Source of the DNA: Neurospora tetraspora
Lineage: Eukaryota > Ascomycota > Sordariomycetes > Sordariales > Sordariaceae
NCBI RefSeq assembly: GCF_033439725.1
Contig: NW_026944386.1
Span: 930,001-994,000 of the forward strand
Length of the DNA stretch: 64,000 nucleotides
Direction of reading: 5' to 3'
Positions 35,357-48,936 of this stretch are shown here, piece by piece. Below the pieces are notes generated by a model. The model searched no databases and was not told the origin of the DNA. It saw only the letters and a program-made list of their open reading frames with translations. The translations under genes and the position numbers were made by a program. The stretch's first letter is position 1; every line of letters begins with the position of its first letter.

Positions 35357-38300
35357 TTACCCCCCCCTATACAAAAAATTCGTCTACGACTTTTGCTAGA
35401 TATGTATATAAAAATATTGTAAATTGTATTTATTTCTTCCTTATAATACGCTATAAACGTTTTAATCCTTCTGCTTTAGGGTACTCGTCGTCGTTATACT
35501 ATTTTATGTTTTCATTAAACTAGTTTATTAATTATTAGGGCGGGTCCGGGGTATCCGGGTTGGCTTTATAAAAGTCTTAAAGCGTTTTCGGTACGTACTT
35601 GAAATCGGAAGTAGGATACTACTCTAGATCGGGGTCCTAACTTTTCTAGTCCGCTTAGTAGAAGAGTTTCCTATTAGTTACTTTGGAAATTGTAATTCTA
35701 TCGACTTCCTATTCGGAATTTCCATCCTCGTCTATATTAATTAGGCCAGGGTATTCGAAAGTTTACCTTAAGAGCGGATCGTTATTATAATTTCGTAAGC
35801 GGTCCGCATAGAACACATTACTACTTTTCTAATTTTTTAGTAATTCTAGCCAGTAAGAATACTCTACTTTCTCAATAATTTTATAATAGTTATAAGTATT
35901 CGGGAAATCGAATTTATTACTGGGCTGGGTAGTTATAAATTAGAGCCTTTTAATAATAATAATCCTATTTCTAAATTCGAAATTAGGCTCTTTCTTTTTT
36001 TTATTAATTTACGCTGCCTATATTCTTATACCTTTATTATTATCCCTCTAATATATTCAATATACCTCCGAATACGTTGCGCGTAATTTTGCGCCTATTT
36101 CCGGGTAAATTAGTCCGTCCGGGGAATATTAAAGTTTTAGGTACGGGCTTCCTAATCGAAAAGTATCTTTATAAGGTAGCCGAATATAATTTCGTAAGAG
36201 GATAAACCTATGCTATCTTACAGTAAATTATTTTATATAGTATTTAGAGTAGGGATAGCTTTAAATTAATCGTTTTAGTAATAATTAACGAACGGCCATA
36301 ATTATTAATTAAAGTAAGCATTTATTACCTTTACCTAGCTCGCTATTTAATTATATCCCGCAATAGCTAACTTCTATTTTGTTCCAATTAATTTTAATAT
36401 TTTATTTATAAATAAAGATATAAATTGTAGTTCTTTATCGGAAATTATTTCTTTTAATATACTATAAATACAGTATAGCCCTTCGTAATATATTCGAGCG
36501 GCGTTATAAAATATAACGTTTTTTATATAAGGGGTAATTTAGAATGATTTTAATAGGCGGTCGACTATTATTAATGTATTATTGAAGCTATATTTATTTT
36601 TCGGCATTTTCTTAAAGTTTATAACAATAAATGTCCACTTCCGGCCTAGCGGGGAAATTAGGTATAATAAGCCTAGTATTTTATCTTTAAGGACTTTGCT
36701 AGCTTTATATATTATATAATTCTTTATAGATTTATTAATATTTTTAATTATATATAATTATTAGTATTGGGTTTTAAGGATTATTCGAATTTTATTCCGT
36801 CCGGGGTAGGCTATAGATAATATTAAATATATTTCGTTAATAATACGGGTATGTAGGTTTTCCGAATCGGGGACGATTAAGCGGTCTTAATATATTAGTA
36901 ATCCGTTAGCGAGTATTACGAAATTAGGGTTTAATCCGTAAGCGCGGACGTAATACTCTTTTAGGGATTCGTCCTTATAGTTGTCTTTTATAAACGTATC
37001 TACTAATTCGTATTCTTTTAGTTCGATAGGGCTTAATTCTATATCTTCTTTATTTAATATTATAATTAGGATTAATTTTTCTATAAGGCCCCTTTTCGTT
37101 AAAATTGAAGCGATTATGGAAATTTCGGCCCTTCCTTTTTTTTACGAATTTAAATATTTAGAGCGTGCGGTATATATCCTTTTTATCCTTCTAAATTTTG
37201 AAGTTTTTAGATTTGCGGAATAGTGTATCCGCGGCTGCGTTTTTAGTATTAGGGTAATAAATGAGTTTAAAGTAGTATTAGGAGAGAGATTTTACCTACA
37301 TAATCTATTATAGATTAAGAAGGCGTTTAGTACTAAAATATTCTAATATTTAATAATTAGTAATAATTATAAACGGTTTATTTTATTAAAATCTAGTAAA
37401 TTTAAGTCGCTAAATTTAAAGGGCTCTAATAATTACGAATAATTTCTTATTATAAATAGAATAATTATATTCAGCGTTTTATATAATCTTTAAAAAGAAA
37501 GTGACGGGGTATTATTTTCCGGTATTTTCCTATAATTAGGATAAAATTCCCATTAGGATTCCATTATTAGTATTTCTTTTTACCCTCGTTTTAGTATTAT
37601 AGCGAAAATCTTTTAAGAGCGGAGCTTCTACAAGTAGTCTTTTAAATTCTTATTAATTTATATAAAAGTTTTTCCTTTCTATATAAAATTCATAAGTAGT
37701 TTAGCTACGCGGTTATAATGTTTAATAAATTTTCAGTAGAGATTATAAAATTTTAAGAAGGATTAAATTCTTTTTAAATTAGAGAGTATAGCCTATTCTT
37801 TAATAATTTCTACCTTTTTTAAGTCGACGGAAATACTATCTCGTCCTACGATAAAGTTTAGGAATTTTGTTTTCGTAATATAGAATTCGTACTTTTTAAG
37901 ATCGGTTTGGAACCCAGCGTCCTTTAATCAGCAAAGGACCTTTTTAATATAAAATCGGTAATCCTTTAAGATATTTGAATGGGTAAGGATATTATTAATA
38001 TAAGCTATATAGAAGTCGCCTAAATATTCGCTTAAACCCGAATTAATAAAATTTTAGAAATTAGCCAGACTATTAGTAAGGCTGAACGGTAATACTTTAT
38101 ATTTAAAAGCTCCTATACTAGTACGAAATATAATTAATTCCTCATCTTTTAATCTTATACAAGTATAGTAAAACGCTTATCGACTATCGATTTTTATAAA
38201 CTATTATATCTTAGGTACTTTAGCGAAAATTTCTTCAATTAATAGTAACGGGTAACAGTCTTTTTAAATAATTGCAATAAATTTTCAATAATTTATATAA

Positions 38301-38631
38301 AATAAGTATTATTTAAAATAATAAATTCGCTTCGATAAATCCTTTTAGTAAGGTTTCTAAAATATACTTCCGTACTACTTCTAATTCATTAAAGGATATT
38401 TTATATAAAGGATTATATTCGAATTCTTCTAAATAATAACTTTTATCGAATTCGATCTTATAATCGTAAGGGCGGTATTCGGGCAACGTATTCGAATCCT
38501 ACTTATTGAAAATTTCGATATTATCGTAGTATTCAGGGAAAATTATTCGAAGGATTTTATTACGGAATTTCTTTTCGTCGTAGGGGAGTAGTTCTTAAGC
38601 GGGGTCGTCGATAATTCGCTTTTATTAAATA

Positions 38632-38833
38632 TATAACGGGGATAGTATAGTTAATATAGGTGCTAGTCGTATAGCTTAATTAAGGTTCTATAAAAAAGGA
38701 AAGTTCTATCTAAGAGGCGGCTCCACCGGAGATACGAAGTTTTAATAGGGACTATACAAATATAATTATAATGCCTTATAATAATTCTAATTAATAATTA
38801 AAGCGTTATAGCCCAGGCTTTAGCCCTATAATA
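38632..38833 (-). repeat. Left LTR of the innermost gypsy element
   Basis: 202-bp direct repeat beginning TATAACGGGGATAG (originally TG-). Confidence 0.85.
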
Positions 38834-41800
38834 TTACCTCCTTCCTCCCTCCTCCTACCCCTTCACGCGTTCGCTCCTTCTATTTCGATTAACTAAAGTA
38901 GTAGGTAATAAGTAGTAGCGTACGCATATACGCACCTTTAAAATTATATATAAAAACCCCTCCCCCGACTTTTTTTCCCTTTCTCTTTCCTTTCTTCTTT
39001 TTTTTCTAATCGTCGTTCAAATCATTAAAGTAAATATTATTATCCCCCAATTGATTCCTCGCTTACCTTTTTTAATTAAAGTAAATATTTCGCTTAATTT
39101 CGTCCGAACCGTCCCTATCCTTATTTTAACCATTTAAGAACAAAATTTCGTCTTCGTTATTATTATATAATTCTTAATCCCCTTCCTAAGAGGCCGCCGC
39201 CGTTATAAATGTATTAAAAATTCCGTCGCTATTTTTAAGAAACTTAAATTTATTAAATTTAAATATTTATTAATAAATCTTCCTTATTATTTTTACTTTA
39301 AAAAATCGTTATTAATTTTATTTATTCTTTAAGTAGATTGTAACTTTTTTAAAGTCCCGTATATTTCCTATTTGAATGTCCTACGCGAATACTATATTAA
39401 ATTTAGAAGTTGAGTATATATAATTTATTATAATAATAGTAAATAATATAACCAGGCTTCGTCCCTAACCTAAAAATTCGCCGCAATTTAGGAGGCGGCG
39501 ATTTCTAATAAGGAGAAAACGAAAGCCTTCGGGTACGTCTATAGAATTATAATTATTTAATATTGCGCCGCCAAATTATATAAAAATAGCACTATTTGTT
39601 TAAGAATTTTTTAATCTTATCTACTTTAATAAAAATAAATTTTGGCTAATTAAAATTTCTGAATAGGAATATAGTCACTTCTTTTCGGCCCTCGGTAACG
39701 CTACCGCCGCTCTCTTAACCCTTACTACTCTTATTACCCCAGCTATTCCCCTAACTTCTGCCCTCCCCTTTGAAGAATTTACTATAATGAAATTAATAGC
39801 CCGCTTCGAATGGTTCGAAAAGCGGTTAAAGGTTATAGAAATTAAGAATAATTAGAAGTGTAAAATACTGAAGAAAGATTAAAGAAATTTAAAATCGATA
39901 TTTATTACTTTCTTTTTTTCTTTTTATACTACTATCTTTATTATTTCGTATATTCTGTATTAAAATATTTGATTAGTCTATTATTAATATTAATTAAACT
40001 ATATTTCGTTGCGAAACGGTCTAAAGCCGCCATATTAACGAATTCTTCTAACGCTTTCCAAAATTATTATACTTAACTAATTTAATTAATTAAAATTATT
40101 CTACGACCTTTCTTAATCGTATAATAGAGGATTTTATTTACAAAGTACTCCTTTTCCCTATTTATTATAATGATTAGTAATTGAAAATCGGTAATAATTT
40201 AATTTAATAGAGGGTTATTATAAACCTTTTTAAGTAAGTCTATATAAAATTGATTAAAAACCTTTAAAGAAAAGTCGGAAAATTCTACTACAAAAGGATT
40301 AAGAATTCTAAATACCGTATATTTTACATAAACCTAATCGAATTTCTTCTTAGGGCGTATTATAATAAAATTCTTAAAATTTAATTAAACTTTATCCCCT
40401 ACCTTAAAAACTTTAATTAATTACTTCATATAGTTAACAAAATATTCCTATTCTTATATAGAAATTATTATATTTGCTTAATATAAATCTGTAATTTGTT
40501 ATAGTATTGTAATAAAATCCTTAATTCTTACCTACGGGTTTTTAAAATTTATTTCTATTAAGAGAATTACTGAAGTTATTAAGGATTATGGATAATAGCT
40601 ATAGGTAATAAAGAATAGAGATATATTAATAGAAGTATTAATTTGGCTATTAATCATTAATTATATTATTAGACATTAACGATCCTAATTATTTTAAGCG
40701 TAATTAACGAAAATTCTTAAGAAGGCCTATACTTCTTAGTTTATTCTTTCGGGGCTACCGTCGGTTGAGGGGTAAAAAGCAGTACTTAAGAATTAATTAA
40801 TACTTAATAAATTATAAAGATATTTCTAAAATCGATTAATCTAATTAATACCCTTATTATCAATAATAAATTATAACTACTTATAATATCGTACGAAGTA
40901 CCTAACAAAAATTTCTACTATTACTTCTATTTCTATAGAAGGTATTAGTTCTAAAATTATTGATTTATTAAATTTATTTTAAATAACGAGGAAATTAATG
41001 TAGCCTCCTATAGGAACGAAATTAATAATAAAATTTATTTAAATATTTTTAAAACATTAATTTAGAATAGGAAGAAGCTTTAATAACCTTCTTTTCTAAT
41101 TTTTCTAATATTTTACTTTATTATAAATATTGTAATTAATTAAGAACCAATAGATATAAATACCTATTAACAGCTAATAGAAATCTCTATTTATAGTATA
41201 AATAATACTTTCTCTTCTAAAGTACCTAAAAGCCTTCGAATTGTATACTTTTTAAATAATACGGGTATAGAGAATATTCTTTTTAACGTCTTTTAAAAAT
41301 ATGTATAGGGCCGTAGCCTCGGTAATATTGGAAGTTTTTAGAATTTAAATACGGCTTCTATAGTATAACTTACCGAGCTTATCGATAGTATATTCGCCGA
41401 ATTAAACTTTTAAACCCTATATAGAAATTGGAAAGATCTTATCTTTATTAATAACGGTTTAGCGGATAATTTAATAGATTTCGTTTTTTTAAGAGACTTT
41501 TTTAAAGAATCACTATAAATCCGGACTTTTAAATATTTTTACGCCTTTTCCTATTATAATAGAAGAAATAATTACATAAATATAATTTTTAAAAGCGGAT
41601 TAAGGAATTAATTATATTTTTTTAGCTTCTATATCCTCTTTGTTAGGGCGGTTTTAATCCTAATAGGATAGAGTATTAGGAATTATAGCGAATTTCCCTA
41701 AGTAGTAAAGGATGTCGAAATTAAACTATAAGAGAAATTTAACCTATTCCGTTTACTATTTAAAAAGCTTCTACCTCTTTATAAAATATTTAAAATTATA

Positions 41801-44800
41801 GTAATTAATAACGATAACGATTTTTTTATAGTTTTTAAATTTCGTAGCCTATTCCTCTATATATTTAATAATTGCGAATATTTCTTTGTTGTAAATGGGG
41901 TAATTATATTTAATAGGAATAAACTTCTAGGAATAATAAATAACCGCTATCTTTTATTTATCGCGTTTTTGGGTAAGGATATTACCGAAACTATATTCGC
42001 TATAATTTACTTTTAAGAAAGTAAATAAATTGGGATTTTATTAAATAAAAAGAGGGGCTTTAATAAATAATTCCTTTAATTTCTTAAAAACTATATCGTA
42101 CTTTTCAATTTATTTAAAGGGGACCTCCTTACTCGTAAAGGCTATTAATAGTCCTATAACTAAAGAAAGTTTTTTAATTAATATTTAGTAATAGTTAGTA
42201 AACCTAAAGAAATTTTATACCCCTTTCTAAAACGTAGGTACCTCTTATTTAATAATCGCTTTAATTTTCTCCAGGTTTGTTTAAATATTAATATTTATAA
42301 TAATAATAAAATTTAAATATTTAATGTTCTTTACCGCGAATTCGTACTTTTTAAGGTCTAAATAGAGCTTAGTAATAATTATATATTTAACGACTTTATA
42401 TACTTTGGCTAAATAATCTACTTGAAAACTTAACGAAAAAACTAATATATTATCTGTGTATATTAAAGTAAAATTAGTAAAATAATTCCCTAAAATATTA
42501 TTAATATACTATTAAAATGTTGCCGGTATTCTTAATAATCCGATAGGTATAATTAATTATTTAAATAACTTATATCGAATTTGAAATATTATTTTCCCTT
42601 CCTTTCCTTCGGTTATACGGATTTTATAGAACGTTTATATAATATTTATTTTAGTAAGCTATTTCGCTTTAATAATAATTTTAAATATTTTTTAATTAAG
42701 GGTAATAAGTACCAGTCTACTTTAGTAATTGTATTAAAAATTCTATAATCGTAGTAAAATCGAAGACTTCTTTTCGGCTTTCTAAAAAAGAGAACTAGTG
42801 TAGCGGTAATTAAATTATTAATACGGATAAACCCTTATCGAAAATTTTTTGGAAAGTTTTCTTTAGTATTAAAAATTCTTTTTGTAATGTATTATAAAAG
42901 TAGTTATAAGGAAGAGGCAGCTCCTTACCATTTTTATCTTTTTTAAATTTAATTTTATAGTCGATATTTAAGTAGTTAGGATTAATTTTATTAGCTTCCT
43001 TTTACTTTTAAATAAATAAATAATTATATATTTCTATAGGGATTATCCTTCGTAATTCTTTATTTGTTATATTGATTTTAAGTTTAAAGGCTTTTTTAAT
43101 ATTTCGTAAGCTTACTACGAATATTGTTAATTTTGCGGCTTGCCGGCTACTCTTTTTCTTAATTTTATTCACTATAGCTACGAATGTAGTTATTAAATAA
43201 TATACTACTTCTTTAAATTCTTTAGCCTTTAAGAAAAAAACTCTTCGAAGAATATGTTCAATGTAGGATTTAGTAATTAGTTATTTCGTATTAGAGTCTA
43301 TATTTATAAGGGATAAAGTAAGCCTTTATAATAGTTAATTATAATTTTTTTTAAAATAATAAGGAATCTTAATTTAGGGATTACGTAAGTATAAATAATA
43401 AATTTATATTTATAGATATTTACTTTAAAATAAATAATCCCTTTAATCTCTACCCTTTCTATTATTATTAAAGTCTTTCGTATTTATTTTTTAAATATAG
43501 GTATTACGGGAATCTTTAGCTTTTTAATAATATTTTTATTAGTTACAGTATAATATTAGCAACCTTTATCGATAAAGGTATAAAAATGATCTTTATTATT
43601 AATAGCGATAAGTATTTTAATAATATTTATTTTTATAAGTCCCGGGAAGCTTTTAATTCCTACTTTTTTATTTAATACTTTAGAATACTCTTTTATTGAA
43701 TTTTATAAAGGAATTACTGTTTTTCCGATTCTTCAAAGGAAGAATATTTATTACTATTTTCTAATATAGATTCTACTTTAAATTTAATTTTAGTAGATTT
43801 AATACTTATGAGAGGAGGTTATATTAATTAATTTATATAATTACCGACTATATATCCGCTAGTTTTATAATGGAAATAGAGATTTAAAGTATAATGTTTA
43901 TTTCTTTCATCCTAGGAAACCTATTTAATATATTTAATATCCTTATTATTAGGGTTGCCCTTTATTTTAATATAGCTAATCGTAATATTACTATTTATAT
44001 TTTTAGAATATTTAGGGGTAGGGGTAAAGTCGTGTTAGGAAAAGGAATTTTAACGATAATTACTATATTTCTTACTATTATCCCTAATATTATAGAAGGC
44101 TTTATTAGCTTTAAACTTCTATATAATATCTTTTAACTATTCGATATAGAAATTATAAATTTCGGGTATACGGATTATAATTAATTAATTATAAAGAGCG
44201 TTAGATATAGAAATTTCTAATTAGGTTAATTTAGAATTATTTTCCTAAGTAAAGCCCCTAACTTTCGTAAGGTTTTCTTTAAATATAAGGAACCAATCCG
44301 ATAGGGATTAGTTCTCTCTTTATTATATAGTACGTAAGCGGGTTAGGGCTAATCTTTTCTTATTCTTATTATTAAAAATTAATTCGAGGTAATTAAAGAA
44401 ATATTTGGGTTTATAGGTATTATTAATACCGCTACGGCGCTAAAAGGCTTTTACCTTAATTATTTTATCGGTTGGGAAAATGTTTAATAGTATTAACCAA
44501 GCCGATTTTTTATTAGTAATAGTTCCTGTTAATTTCTCATCTTTATACATAAAGCGTAGTCGGGTAATATAGAGACTAAATATAGAGGGGGTTCTGTCCT
44601 ACTTTAATTAATAAATATTTTTACATTTAGAATTATAGTAAAGAATAGTTTTTTTATATAGTATTAATTATAGCGTTCGGAGTAATAATAATCATTATAG
44701 TAATTATATTAACGTTTAAGGGATTTTATTAATTTTGAATAAGAAGTTATATATTGAGCGCTATTTTTACTATTTGGGCGAATATATTGTTAGTAAATAA

Positions 44801-45004
44801 TGTCCTAGCGAAGTCTTCTTTCTCTTATACGAGGCGTACGGCTTGTTTCTTCGTAATTTTTATTTATTTTACGGCTACGGCAGCTATAGCGGTAGAAAAT
44901 TCTACGGGAATTCTAATTACGGCTATTTAGGTAGGTAGGCCTTACTACTACTATTATAGCGGTTAGTCATCCTATTCTATTAGGTCTATTATAATAGAAC
45001 CTAA

Positions 45005-45206
45005 TATAACGGGGATAGTATAATTAATATAGGTACTAGTCGTATAGTTTAATTGAAGTTCTATAAAGAAGGAAAGTTCTATTTGAGAGGCGGCTCTACT
45101 AGAGATACGAAGTTTTAATAGAGGCTATATAAATATAGCTACGGCGCCTTATAATAATTCTAATCGATAACCAAAGCGCCACAGCCCGGGCCTTAGCCCC
45201 ATAACA
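45005..45206 (-). repeat. Right LTR of the innermost gypsy element
   Basis: 202-bp direct repeat ending GCCCCATAACA, less decayed than the left copy. Confidence 0.85.
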
Positions 45207-48200
45207 GAATAAATTAGTCGATTTCGAAAATATTCGTTAAATAAGTCGTTTAATTTTTTTTAATAGAACGTATAAAGAGATTTCTATCTAATATATATAT
45301 TTAAGTAGGACGATACTTATATTAACCTATACCGTTACATTTTAATTAATAGGTATTTTGGGCGTCCGATTCCTATTTTCCTTTAGCGGGTTATTTTCGA
45401 TAATAGGGTTTTTCGGGTTTTAAGAATAATACTATAAAGTAAGTAAAATTAATTAAATTACATTCTATCTTACTTAAGGGATTAATTCTTTTAAGAATTG
45501 TAGTAGAGTTTTAAAAAAAAAATATATAGGCGGGCGTAATCTAATTCTCTTATATTATTGCAGGTATATTAGAAATCGGCCGGTACAATAAGGATTATTT
45601 TAGATTTTAAAATTAAAGCGGCTTTTAATTCCGTAATCCGTTTTTTAATATTCCTTTAGTATTGGCGGGTTTTACAGTGGTATTAATTTCGTATTTCTAA
45701 ATCGAATTCTTTTTTACAATAATCGGGAAAAAATTCATTATCAAAGATAGATTTAATTAATATATATCCATTCGTAAAATAGGTAGCCGTTTATCTACTA
45801 TTCCTCCTACCTATTTGTTGTTTATTCTTTTAAATTATTAATACGTTGTAATATTTTAAATCTTTTTAGTAGGTTAGGTTAACCGAAGTTAGTAAATCCT
45901 AAATTTCGAAGTATTTTGATTAATTTAAGTCCGGTTTCTATTCTGAGGGAAAGAGGAGACGACGGTATATATAATTTATTTAGATATCGTAAAGGTCGAA
46001 CTACTTTCGGCCGATAGTAATATCGTATACTATATTAATTAGAATAAAATAATCGGGCGGGGTAGTTTAGTTCTAGATTTTTAAAGTGGCTTTAATAATT
46101 TCTTTAATATTTTAATTCGTTTTTCTTTAGTAATTGTTAATTCTTCGAATTAGAAAATTATTCGTAAATTCTATTAATAATTGTTTTTTTAATCTTTTAA
46201 TAAAGGCGGTATTAATAAATAAATAACTATTTACTCCTATATTAATTAAAGTATTTAATATAGATAAAAATATTCTATTATTAATTAAAATATATTGAAT
46301 AAGTAAGGGGTCTCCTCTTAGAAAGGGTATTTAATTAAATTCTTCCTTTCTTTTATATTTTTGTCTATCCTTTTTCTACTACTATATAACCGATACTTCC
46401 CTTAAGAAGGAGTTTAGTTTACTTAGGGTAATTAATTTCCTTATTTATTAGTTAAAATTGCGGGAATAGTTAGAATTTCTTAGTTACTTCTATTATCGTA
46501 AATTAAATAACGGTTAATAATAGTAATAATACGGTTATAGCGTTTGCGGTTAAAATATTCTTTTTTAGGATAATTGTATTTAGTATAACCTTTTTTTTTA
46601 TAGAGGAAATATTTACCTTCGTTAAATAATTAAGTGGTTTCTTCGTAGCGGTCGCTACTCTAACGAGCGGTACTTCCTCTATTATTTTTATTAGTAGGCT
46701 TAAAAATAAAAATAAAATTAGATCCTTTATTACCTCCGCTGGAATTATTATTTTTATTCGATTTAAAAATAGCTTTATTCTTATTAGCGATAATTTTTAA
46801 TACTTATCTAAAACCGGAATAATATATATAATATAATTCAAAGAAAATAAATAAATCGCAATACTTTGCGCCTATTTATTTCTTATATTCAGTTAGAAGG
46901 CGTTAGAATAGCTTTCGCTTCTACTCGGTTTTAGCACGTTAGTATTAGCTAACTATCCGAATAAATTTATTTTTAAAAAAAGTCGAAATTATTATTAATT
47001 TTTATTTTTAATTTAGTAAAATTCTAGAGCGCGTTTTCTTCCTAATTAGGATTATAATATTAATATTATAATTAAGTTATTAAATTAGAGTAAATTTTGA
47101 TTTAGCCCGAATAGGTCTCGCGTAAATATAATATTAAATGACGGTAAGTATAGCCAGCTAGACGATTCTTAACGTATAGGAATTTGTTGTAGTTGGTTGG
47201 GTAGTAGTTGGTATTAATTTCGAGCTTATTTTGGATTAAGTCGTATTAGGCTTCGAAAGGGATATTGTCTTCCTTATTTTAGTTATAATATTTAGTAAGG
47301 TTGGTTTATTTAGTACTATGGTAGCGGGAATTATTGGAGCGCTCTCTATTATTAGGCTCGGTCTTAGGAAATAAAATCAAAAAGTAGGTAGAAGTTTTAA
47401 AGGGAGCTTTATTAACGTCCTTCTTAATATTAGGAAGTACCGTTTCTTTAGCCTTTCCTTTATTTTTTTTCTTAATTATTCCCTTACCGATATTTAAATC
47501 GGTAATGAAGTCCTTTAATTTTTTAATAGTATTTTCCTTTTTAATAAGGGAATATTTTAATTATTAGACTATAGCGGCGCTAGTATTATTATATTAATTG
47601 GTTAAAGCGGGGACCTAATTGTAAATGATTTTGAATTTGACGTTTAAATAGGAAATAAAGTAATAAAGTTCCAATATTTACTCCTTTTACGCTATATTTA
47701 TAATAAATAGTAATTTAACCTCTTAGAATATAATTTAAGGATTTCTATAGTATAGTTTAATAAATTTCTCTTCAATTAGGTAACTAAAAATCGGGAGGTT
47801 AAAAGGAAATAATATTTAGAAGGGGACGTTAGGAATGGAATTGTGGATGAATAATTTAGTAAATTCTTTTATCTTTTACTTTAAGTCGTTAGTAATTTTA
47901 TATTTAGTTAGGCGAGCGTCGAAGGTTTTGGTATCTTCGACCGCCGTTGTAATATATTAATCGAATAGGTTAAAGGATAATTTTAGCTCTTCGTTATTTT
48001 CTTCCGTTTTAGCGATTATATCGGCTAGTACTTTATTGGGTTATTTTAATTAATAATATATATAATATAAGGATTTCTTATAAAAGATTATAAATTTATT
48101 ATGAGAGCGTTCCTTATTGGAGTAGAAGTTATTATAATACTCTTTATTAAAATGTACGGCCTTGCGCGCGTTATTTTTAATAATAGGATTAATAATTTAG

Positions 48201-48568
48201 CGTTTGGGAGTAGGCTTTTTATTATTAACGACAATTTTCTTCTTGGGCTTCGGTTTGATAACTGTATCTTCCTTTTATAAAGGGTCGGGATCGGAAGAGT
48301 TAGGGCCTTTTTCTCCGTTGTTATTTTCGCCCACTTCGCTAAAAAAATTGTTATTCGAAACGTCGTCGTTATGACAGTCGTTATTATAGTTCTTAATCTA
48401 TTTAGTACTTTTACGGCTATTAGCGCTATTGTGTATTTAGTGTAGTAGCACTATTGTATTATTATCATAAATATTCGGTGCTTTGAGTTCTTACGATAAA
48501 TCTTTTTAGTTTTCTATTCGGTTTAGGATTTAACTTTCCTAAGTAATTATTAAGTTAATCTAAAATAA

Positions 48569-48936
48569 TATAAGGGCATAGTATAAGTAAATCGAAGGTA
48601 AAGTTAAAATTTTATTTATAATAGAAGATTTTAAATAGGAGAAAGAAAAGAGGAAGAGAATTAGGTATAAGCGTATAAACCTAAATAAATACCCTAATTG
48701 TATCAGCGATAGTAGGACCTATATACGGGTCGCTATTAGCTAATTCCTTTATTCGCATCCTCTTTACCTGTAGGACTAACCCCTATACGTACTAAAGCTC
48801 CACCTTGTAACTAGTTTTGGTATAGCTAATTAAATAGTTTGTATCCTCTAGCCCGTACTATACTTAGAACCTCTATGTACCTTATTCCATCGCGCATGGC
48901 ACCTAGGCCTAGACCCAGTCTGCCAGCGCCGTCACA
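48569..48936 (-). repeat. Right LTR (5' LTR) of the third-layer gypsy element
   Basis: Direct repeat of 34990-35356; ends GCCGTCACA directly before the GCTAC duplication. Confidence 0.85.

Larger units (their letters stand above)
38632..45206 (-). mobile_element. Ty3/gypsy retrotransposon, fourth (innermost) layer
   Basis: Direct LTRs of 202 bp (38632-38833 and 45005-45206) flank a 6.6-kb element inserted in or near the RT region of the surrounding gypsy element. Flanking pentamers AAATA (38627-38631) and GAATA (45207-45211) match except for one RIP-type transition. A C/T-rich tract after the left LTR is the minus-strand polypurine tract. On the minus strand near 42720-42800 a gypsy RT block is readable (ATLVLFFRKPKRSLRFYYDY). 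Every long frame is interrupted. Confidence 0.85.
34990..48936 (-). mobile_element. Ty3/gypsy chromovirus retrotransposon, third layer
   Basis: Two direct LTRs of about 367 bp (34990-35356 and 48569-48936), TG...CA ends, and a perfect GCTAC duplication (34985-34989 and 48937-48941). A pyrimidine tract next to the left LTR is a polypurine tract on the minus strand, so the element runs right to left. A gypsy RT block (DCYPLLLIEEIF... with the KIDSR region) is readable on the minus strand near 38100-38300. A chromodomain-like end (DFYKANPDTPDPP) is near 35530-35590. All frames are broken by RIP. Excluding the inner insertion it is about 7.4 kb. Confidence 0.85.

Noticed and set aside
36981-37223. 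80-codon frames at 36981-37223 and 43894-44136
   Set aside because: They are stop-free accidents in the RIP-damaged gypsy elements, antisense to the element orientation.
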